Made by a program: the position numbers and the translations under genes | Source: Hymenolepis diminuta | Lineage: Eukaryota > Platyhelminthes > Cestoda > Cyclophyllidea > Hymenolepididae | Direction: 5' to 3' | Length of the DNA: 64,000 nucleotides | Assembly: GCA_900708905.1 (NCBI GenBank) | Contig: CAADRB010000047.1 | Coordinates: 1,056,354 to 1,120,353 of the forward strand | Part shown: piece by piece, positions 49,101 through 60,500 of the stretch | Numbering within the stretch: the first letter of the stretch is position 1 | Layout of the letters: each line of letters starts with the position of its first letter | Notes under the pieces: generated by a model | Told to the model about the DNA's origin: nothing | What the model saw: the letters and a program-made list of their open reading frames with translations, nothing else | Databases searched by the model: none

Positions 49101-52100
49101 TAACAACATTAACGAAAAGTTACCTCAAAGTCACTGATTTTATAGACAAGTACAACTCTTTGGATTTAAAATTTAAATGAAGGCTTTTTTCCTCCGAATA
49201 TTGTGTAATAATTTAAAATTTATTGCATTATTATATGCCATTTTAAGAGGTCGTAAATGACAGTACGAATAATCTATAAATACATTTTAAAAAATGATAC
49301 AACGCTCTCTGAAAACTTGTTCTACCAATTCTAAACTCAGATTATATTTCCTGCCATTATTCTTTACTTGGGAAATGAAGAAAATGCAACTATTAGGATG
49401 AAACTTGGGTTGAAAAATGCAGCCTAAATCGTATTTGCAATTACAAATGATCAATCAAACTGTGGATACCTATTGGTCAATAAAATTTATAAATTTACTA
49501 ATTCTTCAGTTAAATTAATTAATTGAACTCCCACAATACTGTGGTGTTATTCACATTCCTACTGACAAGGATGCATCTCTAATCAGGCGTTCGGAGTTTA
49601 GAAATCCAAGTAGATACAGCCAAAGTTTCGACGGAAGAATTTTGTTTGATTAAAAGCCCAATGCATGTAAATTGCTTTCTATTCAAAAGACATCTTCCAG
49701 TTGATGCAGATATTGCTCAAGTAGGCATTGTCTCGCCCCATTAGACTGTTATTATTTGATCTAATTGACTTGAATCCATTACCACAATTTCAGCAAATGG
49801 CAGTACAGCAATCATCCATTCTCTATGAATAGATAAAGGTACGGAGAGAGTAAAAGCATTGAATTCTTTCCTTAAAATATTGTTGTTACATTAAGTAAAC
49901 CTTTTTGCCACTTGTTCTCACATTAATTTCAATAATATATGCTCTTCGCCATATATGGATCCGATTTCTATGAGTAGTCATTTACAGATCTAAAGATTTG
50001 TGTTTATTTTTGGAAATCCAATTAATAACGTATATCCCTCTGACAATCGTAATTGTTAACTACCTTTTTCCGTTCTCCATTTAGTTATAAGCAAGCATAA
50101 AGCTCATCACTATCCAGATATTCCACAATCTATAGATGGAAAAGTTGGAATATTCCACGTAAATCTTTTTCCGGCCTGCATTTTTTCATTTTCTTGCCTA
50201 TTTTGATCTGAGGATTCTCTTTGACTTTCAGATGTTTCATTTTTGTCATTTTTATTCATCAATTATTCCAACTAATTCGAATTTTTAATCATTTTCACTT
50301 TGACTGTGCCGTTGTCTGCGCGAAATGGATTGCTTTGTTTGGGTTGTGAAATTTCAACTTCCAGTAGAATGCAACTAGACAAACGTTGAGTTCCTCTTTG
50401 AGCTCTGAGTATATTCTACTGGTTCCTTCCAGAAATATATCAAAAATTCCTTCCGAAGGGGAGATTTCGTGATTGGAAAGGGGATGGATTTGCATTTGAA
50501 AATTTTCATCAGATTTTATAGTCACATCTTCAGGACATCGCAAGAAGAGAAGTCTTCTTTCAATTGTCCTCAAATGACCTCTACTAAACCTTAAATTTGA
50601 TGTTATATGAAATATTACCAATGCGCTTGTCTTATTCTTTAATAAATTCAATTATGTTAAACTTTATCTAAGGCATGCGATGGGGTCTAATGAAATACTC
50701 GACGTTTTCAGGTGCATCAACGATTGTTCGGTTTTATCTCGACAACTATGGTAACCTATCTCAATCTGGTTTGTGCAATAATAATATTAAAAATCACGAT
50801 TTCCAAGTCCGTTTGAGAAAGGTGTTTTCCATTCTGGAGCCACAGTGAAGAGAAATTCCACATTATTATCCCTCTTTCTGATCAGTGTCAACCAGTGCAT
50901 TCAGTAATTTTGTTCAGAGAATATTTGCCGAAGCCTGTGACTTCTGAATTAGCTCATCCCAGCCTCCACTTCCCATGGAATATACTGTTAAGTCAGAAAC
51001 AGTAACATTAACTCTAGCATAAATTCCTCCATCTGAGATAAGTATACAGGTAATCGATAGGGCGTGGGTTCATTTAAATATTATAACCGCCTACTGAGGT
51101 CGTTATGGTGTAATACCTAATATATATAAGAGTTCTGTCATTAATAAATTTTTAAAAATTTAAAATCGTGGACAGGTTTGAGCAAACCACTAGTTTCTTT
51201 CGATACTTAAAGTGTACTTATCAATAATATCGAATTAAAGCAAAATATTGAAGGTTTCTGCAAGCTTTTATGAACCAGTTACATGGGAACTATGTAGTTC
51301 CCATAAACTCCCCTATTAATCTATTATCAACCTGACTCTCAGATGACCGAAATTTTAGATTAATTAAGCAGTTTAATATTTGATACACGTAATGCAATTA
51401 TCTATTTTTCTCTTAATACTTGACGGACCTTTTAGAATTAAGGATGGCGGCCGAATTGTAATAGAAGAGAAGCCCAAAAAAGACCAGTCAATGCTTCGGA
51501 AAAATGAAAGTCTTTGCACCGTTCACTTCACTTTGATCTCAGATTAATCATCCCATCGCCTCTAGATTTTCATGCTTTAACTTTGCGAAAATCCATTAAT
51601 CCCAGCTTACTTCCACTTCCACGGATTCTACAAAGTAGGATTTGACCGTTTTTTGCGAAGTTTTCTGATTGATTGAAATATATTAATTTTCCTTGGTAGT
51701 CCTTAAATCGAATGTATAACTGGGAGGGAACCACCCTAAACTTGAACCTCATTGCTGACTCCTCGAGCATTTCAGATACTAAATTTAAGAATGTGTAGGA
51801 AAGGATAAAAGGTAGCATCCATGTTCAGTCAGTTAAACTCAACAAGATTCACTAGAGCTCACTGAAGATCACAGTGAAATAGATTACTTATGAAAGATAA
51901 GAATGGCTAAAGCGCCACACATCAGAATGTCATTCTTATCGTTTACATCAGATTCAGTACGAACCTCTCCTAAAGAATACTTGAAAAAGCCGCAACATAT
52001 CCGTCCGGCGCCGAAAAGATAAGAAGCAAAAAATCGTGGATTCTAAGAACCAAATTTCCTGCGCTTTCCCAAACTATTTACTCTCTACTGCAGTTGTGAA

Positions 52101-54039
52101 TTTGTTTGTACAAATAATATTACCAATAAAAGAACATATTTAAAGAGTATAGCTTGACTTGGAAACAAGAAAAAACTCTCTGATACGACTTCGAAAAACA
52201 TAACTCAAGGCCACATAATGCACAGTTTGTCTTGAGATAAATGATTTAAACCCCTCAGAGAGTCTCAAATTTATCTTATCATCCGGTCACGATCCTGATC
52301 TCCTGACGGTAATTTTGGACCACAATTTTCAATCTGCTTCCTTTATATAACCATCACCTTCTCTATAACTTCCTGAATTGGTAATCTTCGCATTCAACCT
52401 TCATTTCGTAGGAGTGTTTGAGCACACATTTGACAAAGATTTAACCTCTATTGTTAGTTTTTATCCAATCTCATTACCAAAGCTCAGGAAGGCAGTTTTA
52501 AGGAAATTTTGCCTAAGTCATCAAGCAGATTTCTCGACGGGGTTTTCTCATGAATATAAAGTTGGCATAGTGCTAGTTGGTATCCATTTCACTTTAAGCT
52601 GCAAATCCAGACTTTTAATGGAGGCTTAAGTTGTCTTCCATTGAGAGTGGCTAGACATCAGTTTTCTGCACGTTTGTCTAACAATGGGCGAAATCCAGGT
52701 TATGGTTAGACATCATATAAATCAATCTTCCTATGACGTCGTTAGCTGTCTCTTTCATGTCTAATTGTGGTGCCTTGAAAGGAATTCGGATGATTAATTT
52801 CCATCCAGAAAATGGGCCCCAAAAGATTAATCCGTTCTAATTGGATTGCAATTGCAGGCGTTAGCCATCAGAAAAAGCACACAACATCGCCTAATTCATG
52901 TATCGATCTTCAATAGCTCCAGTCATATTCTCACCCACTAACATGCACTAACATTCCGGTTCAAAGTTCGAGAACGGGAGTTGAGAATAGCTTGTAGATG
53001 GTTTTTTTATTTAGAGAGAATTGCATCTAAGTATAATTAAAGCAGCGTGCTTTAATAGAACTGCCCTTCGAGCTTAGGACTCAATACTTTTGATAGAAAC
53101 ATCGTGATTTGCTCTACACCAATCAAACGTCTACCGAAATTAACTCTGAGTATCGAAGAGTTGATCTGACTTATGCTGATTGAAAGTATAAAAATCTGAC
53201 CAAGTCAAGAGAAATTTTGCATGCTGCCACTCATTGTTCTACATATGCGTTCCTTAGATTTCTATCAAATATTGGAAGCGGATCAGTAGAATTCATGTGT
53301 CAATTTCATAAAAGGCGTCCCAAATTATCCTTCTCACTTAAACAGTCAAAGATAAGATCTTCTGCAAACCTCCAGACCGAAATTATTTTCCACAGACCCC
53401 AGCGTGCCAATTTGTAAATGGAGGAGTACGTCTCTGACTTATGCTTCGAATATTTAATTGTCTATCCGAATCTAAAAAGAAGAAGACAAAATACTTCGAG
53501 GAATGTGAAATTTTTGTTCCATAGAACTGGAAAAATTGCAGTTAATAAGGATGCTGGTTTAAAGAATTATAAACTAAATACAAAATTCGGTGTGGCTCCT
53601 ATGGAAACCATAGTCACTAATCGGGAAAAAATATGAATTAATTTTATCTAAATCGGCGTAATACAAGATTGTTGACAATTTAAACTTGATTTGTGATGTG
53701 AAAATAGGGGTCATTAATAGTGTATCAGAGTCTGGAATTCAAGTATTTAATCCTTTATCTCAAAAGCTCAATAGAAAGTTCTGAGGAACTTAACTCTTAA
53801 TAAAAGGAAACAGCATGCCTCAAAATTCAACCTCAAGATCGTTTTGATAAGACTAAAAGAAAAATTTACGCATGGAATACTGCTATTTTAATTGTCGAAA
53901 CTCATCTGATTGACGAGTGAATAACAAGTGAAATAGGGAGGCGGTTAACAATACGCAGGTAATGCAAACAACCTCACAAGTCGTACTTGACTTGAATTTT
54001 TGACATTGAACTGTTGATCTTTTTAAAATGGGAGAATTC
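46131..54039. other. AT-rich desert, no gene seen
   Basis: The longest frame, at 50295-50651 on the - strand (118 codons, no ATG at its 5' end), is followed 39 nt beyond its stop by AATAAA on the same strand (50251-50256). It has no recognised family. With about 7% stop codons expected at this base composition, one or two frames of this length should occur by chance in 64 kb, so it is not called as a gene. Confidence 0.5.
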
Positions 54040-54195
54040 ATTTTGTGCTGTCGTAATGTTCAGTCTTCGTCTTATGACCCCCAGATTCAGGGGTGAGATT
54101 ATGCCTGATTTAATACAGACCTTTATAATCCGTTGATTTACATCTGTGGTTGATCATGCAAACCTTAAGCCTGGTAGCGGTACATTTAACATTTC
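54040..54195 (+). repeat. Repeat family B, copy 2
   Basis: Carries the same ordered blocks as the copy at 45960-46130, in the same orientation: CTTATGACCCCCAGATTCAGGGGTGAGATTATG, split here as CTTATGACCCCC and AGGGGTGAGATTATG, then GTGGTTGATCATGC. Roughly two thirds of positions match by eye. Confidence 0.5.
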
Positions 54196-56756
54196 ACAAC
54201 TCACTACTGCTCACTCATATTGGACATATTTTTAAGAGTTTAAATTTTCGAATTCCCCCTTTAGATAACACGCATGCCGGAGGCCAACTGATGGGAATGT
54301 GAAAGACGTAGATTGCAATTCCTTAGCTCGATATATTTTGACCTTTCGTGTTCGATTGGAACTTAACTTAGAGGGATTTTAAAGTTTCCATTTTTTTATG
54401 AACAATCTCAAACTTTTCATTTGAATTCTTTATTGTCTTGACATCAGTGGAACTTGAGCGTTTTGAATTCCATCTGACACCTAACCAGTCTTCGTAGCTA
54501 CACGGTAGGTAGTCAACATTAATCACACAATGGAAATAAATCGCGAGCGATTTTGACTAAGAACCAGTTCGTACAAGAATCTTGAAAGTATACTTTTTTA
54601 ATTATGAGATGGATTTGAACATCAAAATGATCCAATGAGAGAGGAACTCAAGTAAAATTAGATATTAAATTCATGGAATTAAAAAATTCATCTTTATTTG
54701 ATTTATGAATTTATGAATTTTTCTTTTTTTGTTTAGTAAGGTTGGGTTTGCTTCAATGAAACTTAATGATCCAATCCAAACCTCGGGAAATGGTCGCTAG
54801 ATTCCCAAGTGGTAGTTTTTGCATTTTGTATTCAATGCTGAATGACCAATCAGGTGCTGATAATTACAATCGACTGATAATTACTTTATTATTCATAAAT
54901 TATTTAACTCGAGGAATTAAAACATCCCCACCTAATTTAAAATTTAGATTCATCGGGCTGTAAAATTCTAACAGGTAGGTGTATTTCATTGTCTCAAATA
55001 TGAAACTTAATATTCTGCGTTTCTAAGCCTTAGATCCTGTTTACGACGTTAAGTCTGATCAAACAATGGAGTAGATTAAGAATTCGAATATGCTGTCTCG
55101 ATACATTAACTTTATGTCTACCATTTCATTAAGTTCTCATTCCTAGGGTTACACAGTTGTCGGTCTCAGGTGTTCGAGTGTAAATATTCAGCTGTAAATA
55201 AAGTATTCACTAATTTCCAAACTCATGTGCATCAATTCAAATCTCTCCTTAGACCGTTTATTCAGCAAGATATTTTTGAAATAAGTTCTATTAAAGCTGA
55301 TTGCATAATGATATTGAAAGTAGTCAACACCTTCATTTTTGCAGTTACAATGACAATCTTAAACAACGCTTTCAATTATTTTATTATTAATGCAACTTTT
55401 ATCTCATGCCAACGAAGTCTCCTTGAAATGGAGCAAAGTCTTGTCAAGTGATTCGCTCTGGAGTGCATCATTTGTGATGGTTATTTTTCCACAATAAATC
55501 AGATACCTAGTTGACGTTTGTTTAAAATAATAATTGCTACTGCATTTTCTGATAAGCACCTCTTTGTAGGGTGGATGCGAACTTTTTTTCTCTCCAGAAG
55601 CTTAGTAAATCGCAAAACTTGATTGACTGTATAAATTTAAAGCACTTACATCGATTATATTTGTATTATGGCTGTTCTTTGGTCTAATAACAGGCGCTCC
55701 TAAGTGAATTGTTTGAAGTGATAAACTGAATAATATTCGGGACACATTCAACAACACAGCAAACCCTCAAGGAAAACATTAAATCTAACATATTTCTGAC
55801 ATTATATGTATAAATAATCATTTTACTCGCAGTTAGTCCCGTCTCTACTTTGTAATTAGCCCTTTGATCTTGGCTTCTGTTTTATTTAAAGTGTCCTATA
55901 TAAATCCCTAATCCATATATAAATAATCCAGTGAAATAACTGGAGGTTTTAATATTAAAAAAATGAATTAGTGACCATTTTATTGAATTAATAATCAAGT
56001 TGTAAGCTCGATTCGATCTATTACCATTTAGATATGAGATCGGAAGCCAAAAACTGCCTCTTCAAATGAGTAACAATAATTAACGTTATTATGACAGACA
56101 AACTTTTAAGTAAACGAAAGCAAATAAAGGGTGATGGGATTACTATAAAGAGGCTGGCCGGGTAAAAACTGTTACATCCGAACCCCCTATTCATCGGGTA
56201 GTCTACGGTCCTGTCAGTTCATTTTTAACCATATCTTGATTTTGGCATTCAGTAAATTTAGACAACACGATCTCCCTACGATGGCTCAATCATCCGTTTT
56301 GTTACACACCCCCCACAGTCACTCCCCTTTGGTCAAGGTTGTCAATTAATTAGTGGATCATTTGCCACTTTGTTACGAAGACTCCACATAAACGGAAAAA
56401 TTAGGCAGTTTAAACTTGGATTGATCTAAAGTAAAAATGTTGATTTCTGTTAAGGTGTCTTGGATTGTTCATGTTAAAAGGGAAATCAACATGTCTTTCC
56501 AAACCTAAGGTGACAGTGTCAAAAGCTTTTCTGTTATAAGCAAACAGAAAGACTTCAATAAACAGTCATTTGGACCTTTTAGTCCTCAAAACTTTTAACA
56601 TCGACAAATCTTACTGCAGACTTATTATCACTTTTCTTAATTTGGGCGGCTTTCCAGTCACCTGCGAGCTGTTCTTCATCTGTAAGCTATTTGGCTTACT
56701 CCAATAATGAGAGGCTAGTCCCTTCTTGATAACAGTAATTTCAAAACCCTTTTAAG
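54196..56756. other. AT-rich desert, no gene seen
   Basis: No recognisable gene or repeat family. A 93-codon frame at 55170-55451 has no similarity to a known family and is within chance length. Confidence 0.5.
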
Positions 56757-56940
56757 AAAGCTTTTTACCAACACGTATTGGGTAGAGGAGTAACATTGTG
56801 AGTCTCTCGGGTTAGAAACTTTAATACTGCCGCCCTACTTAGCCACTGAAGGTGGTTATTCTGCTCACCTAGTTTACGCCGATTGGCGCCGACCTCGTAA
56901 TCCCTGACTTTACCGACGAAAATGTTAACCCCTGCTTTCT
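56757..56940 (-). repeat. SINE-like family A, copy 5
   Basis: On the + strand it shows GGGTAGAGGAGTAACATTGTGAG split as GGGTAGAGG and GTGAGTCTCTCGG, matching copies 3 and 4. On the - strand the head contains AGCAGGGGTTAAC (A-box-like) and TACGAGGTCGGCGCC at the B-box position. It lies directly upstream of LTR copy L3. Confidence 0.5.
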
Positions 56941-56971
56941 TTCCATTTCGCTTATAGGTTACTGACACTAC

Positions 56972-57540
56972 TGAAGAATGACTCCCTACGCGTTTCCAAA
57001 TATTTATGGAGGCCATCACTACTCTCTTGGACCCAAGTATCTCCACCACACAGTGGCGCTTGAAGTGGTTGACTCTGCTGCAATCTGTTACCGAGCTCAA
57101 AGTGGTACTTGAAGTACTTAATCCTGGGGTGACCACAAGTTCCCCCTAGAGAACCATCGTATGTCCTTAAGTGGTTTATTCTTATTAGCGGGATAATCCA
57201 CTTAAGTAATCCTTGAGCTAGCACTGCCAAGGTTCAGTTTCTCCTGTCAGAGATGTCCGGAACTATTCCATCTGTTTATGCTACCTCTTCTCTATAAAAC
57301 TATATAAAACCCCTTTTATAAACACACGCACACACCCAGACACGCTTGTCATTTATCAACAATCAAGGTTCTCTCTCCTCTCTCTCGCACTTTTCCATTG
57401 TGTTCCAATCTCTCTTAATTCTCCCCTACTCTCTTGTATTTTGATCGCTGCTACACCGACACTATTTCTCAATATTCCTCAATCTTGGTACCTCTCTTAG
57501 TAAGTGTCTCTGAAGCTCTTAAAAATTTAGGTACGCGATG
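56972..57540 (+). mobile_element. LTR family copy L3, solitary LTR
   Basis: Starts TGAAGAATGACTCCC. It contains ACAGTGGCGCTTGAAG, GGTGACCACAAG, CATCGTATGTCCTTAAG, GTGGTTTATTCTTATTAGCGG and CATCTGTTTATGCTA, all shared with L1, and TATATAAAAC at 57301-57310. A long CT-rich leader follows. It is longer than the others because of an extra segment around 57060-57120 with repeated GTGGTACTTGAAGTA-like units. No internal region is attached, so it is a probable solo LTR. The 3' limit is approximate and no AATAAA was found. Confidence 0.5.
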
Positions 57541-60500
57541 AAGAAATTAATGATTTTCTAACTCAGTTTCAACGTTTTTTTGTTTTATTTGACTGCTATT
57601 TCACTTATTATATTTGTAAACATAGCTATCTTTATCCACTAAATGCAGTTTTAAAATCTGGTTGTTATTTTCAGTACTCTAAACTGCTATTCTTTGTTTT
57701 ACAGATAAAATTACATGCATAAAAAAACGTGATTAATTTTAAGGACAAAAGCATGCAGAGGCGGTCGTTCAACACCCGAATTTTTTATGGGTTTCTTTAC
57801 AACCTCTGGATATAAACGAGTCATTTTTTAGCCAACTGTAAACCAAATCGAAGAGCAAGAAACAGAACTTTACTCCATTGTTACGTCAAAAGAAGGAAAA
57901 GTTATAAGTTTGACTGTATCTAGGATTCTATATTTATTTATTCTTTATCTACAATTTGCAGTACTTCGCCCTTAATTGGACATTCCAATAATGCTGAGAA
58001 AGAAAAAATCCTCCTCTAAAGTTGACACAGTTTACTGCAATTAGAGGTTGTCGTCTTCAGCTATCTCATCTTGTCTACGTCAAGACTCTAAGTTGGTAGG
58101 TTCAACTCTTGGAAAAAAAAGAACTGGGATGACTAGACTGATCGTGATTACAAAAAACCAGTCAATAAGCGTCGGAAACTCTAGGGAATAATTTGCTACA
58201 GTCCCGAGAGTTAATTCGGAAATTTGAATTTTGGAACTTGGACTACCCTTTTTAGTAAATATTGTACAATCCGAGTCCAAAAGTCAGATGAAGTAAGACT
58301 CTTTGATACTTTGTCGTTGCTCTCTGTATCTTTTTGATTCCCACCCCTATATCGTTTGTTTGACTTTTTGTTAACCGATTTCAGTTGCTTCGAAAATTTT
58401 TGTATTACTGTGCGTGGCAATAATGATAATTGGAAGTTGAAATGTAAGGCCTCTAGATTTGTATTCATTCCGCGCTCTCTCTCTCTCTCTCTTTAAACTG
58501 GAATGGAATGGCCATCAAGCCGGTCTTATTAATCATGCAAAGCGTTTGCGTTTGCGCTTGTCTTCAAACTTCAAAGGCCGGCGAACCAATTGCAGTAAAA
58601 GGACACTGTTGTAGCATTAGGCTTCTCCGGCGGAAATGGCTAGCTCGTCTGTTGAAATTTATGTGCCCCCCGCAGTTCTATTTCGTGAGAGTTTCTCATA
58701 TTTCAAAGACACAAGCTCGCGACCAAATAAAAAGGGTTCTTTTTATTGCCTTAACCAAGTCAGCTTCTATCGTTTTACGTTAGTTTAAATAATCGATTTT
58801 CATTCACCATATCAGATCGCTTAGTACGTATAAGATGTTATCGCCTCACCATAAACTTCAAGATCATTTTAAAATATATTACTTCTTCTAATCGAAACTT
58901 CTCATGGAGGAAGTGAACCACAAAATATATTTGATGGAGAAAATACAGTTTTGTATGCAGTGTCTGAAAACTTTCAACAGGAGCAATTTTATACTCAAAA
59001 TACTCCCCAATAGAAATACCAACCTCAGGCTCTCTCAAAGTTTGTCATGTCAGACGTTGATGGTTTGATACTCAAACGCAAGATGAGAGTCATGGTCAAT
59101 CGCATTAGTCAATTCTGAGTAAAAGCGAATTGCACAAAGTGAATTTCTCATCAGAGGCCCCGAAATGTTACTTCTCTGTTCAATAGTAGTGTTCAAACAC
59201 GTTTCCTTCACTCAGCTTAGAAAATATTACACCTCAAATGAAAATGAGGGACTAAGCTTACAGAACCAAACATATCTTATTTTACCGCATAATATTCACG
59301 TGAATGAACTGTCTAAACCAATTTAACCCCGGGAGTTCGTAGTTTCCGCAATCTCCTAAATGGAAATTTGAGGCCGTAATTTAGCCTGAATACTGGTGAA
59401 TAAGAGAAAGTCGGTTCTTAAAGGGAGATTATGGCGGACATCGCAGGTATGATTGGTGGGTGGAGAGAGAGGCTTGTAGGGGAAGACACAAAGAACCATT
59501 GGTCATGATAGATGTGGGAGTCTGATAAATTTGAGGCTGAGAGTTTGTGTTTTAGAACTCGCGATGTCCACGGTGAAATGCGATGGGGAAAACGTTTTTA
59601 ATATTTGGGGAAGTAGATACGTTCCTTTAAGGTTATAATTTTGAGGCGACGGTATGGAAATTTGGTCTGAAAGTTTTTCTTTTCAGCTATAATCTCGGTA
59701 CGTTTTTTCACTTGCAATAAAGGCCTTTTCAAGAGTTGGTTGTAAGATGGACGAACAGTGAATTCAATGTCAACATTGGCGAAGGTAATCTGATGCAAGG
59801 CGACTCAACCAACCTTGAATTTTGTAAGATATAAATCTACCGGAAATCAAACAATGAAAGTCTTTGTTAATTGCTGTGCCTGGGGAATGGATCTTGTCTA
59901 TAGTGAAAGCATTATTTTCTTTTCTGCGAAAAATAACACACAATTGTTAACTCAGCTTTTGACTGTCAATGCGCAAATTCCTCTGATGTGGGAATTATTG
60001 ACTTTAGAGGCAGAATGACAGAAATGTCATACCAAAGATTTCTTTGGCATCCCGATATGTAAGATTTCCCTCTGGTTTAATGTAAGAGAAGTCTTATTTA
60101 TTGGAGCTTGGTGTCTGAAGATGTATCTCTGGAAATCTGAACCTGGTAAGTCGTTATGTTCCTGCAAACTTTCTTTTTCTTCAATTTAGCCTCTTTAATA
60201 AGGTATTAGGATTTGTTTTTTTTAAATGATGAAATAGAGATCGAATGGTTGAACTCAGAGAAAAAAGATTTATGATGCACGGACTCTGAGGTCATGGCAT
60301 GAGTCAGCGTCAACTTCAGAGTTAGGGTGACCTCAATAACGCTACTACTGCAACTGTCCTCATGATCTAAGCCTTGAGTTTGTTGAGAATTTGCAAAAAA
60401 TAGTAATTTTTTTCACACAATTATGGCATTATTTATACTCAATTTTCTGTGATTATTGGACTTTTGTGGGAGCTAGAAAGCTGTTGAAGATTTTCTAAAA

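Noticed and set aside
50295..50651. 118-codon frame on the - strand with AATAAA downstream
   Set aside because: No ATG at its start and no recognised family. One to two frames of this length are expected by chance at this base composition.
52130..52150. Match to the left flank of the Tc1/mariner-like element (AGAACATATTTAAAG)
   Set aside because: The similarity stops after about 20 AT-rich bases, with no terminal repeat or transposase beside it.
58080..58468. Two overlapping - strand frames, one with a hydrophobic segment
   Set aside because: No recognised family and no splice or promoter support; within chance length.
58508..58783. 91-codon + strand frame in a G+C-richer block
   Set aside because: Unrecognised sequence, no upstream signals, and no donor or polyadenylation signal that fits.
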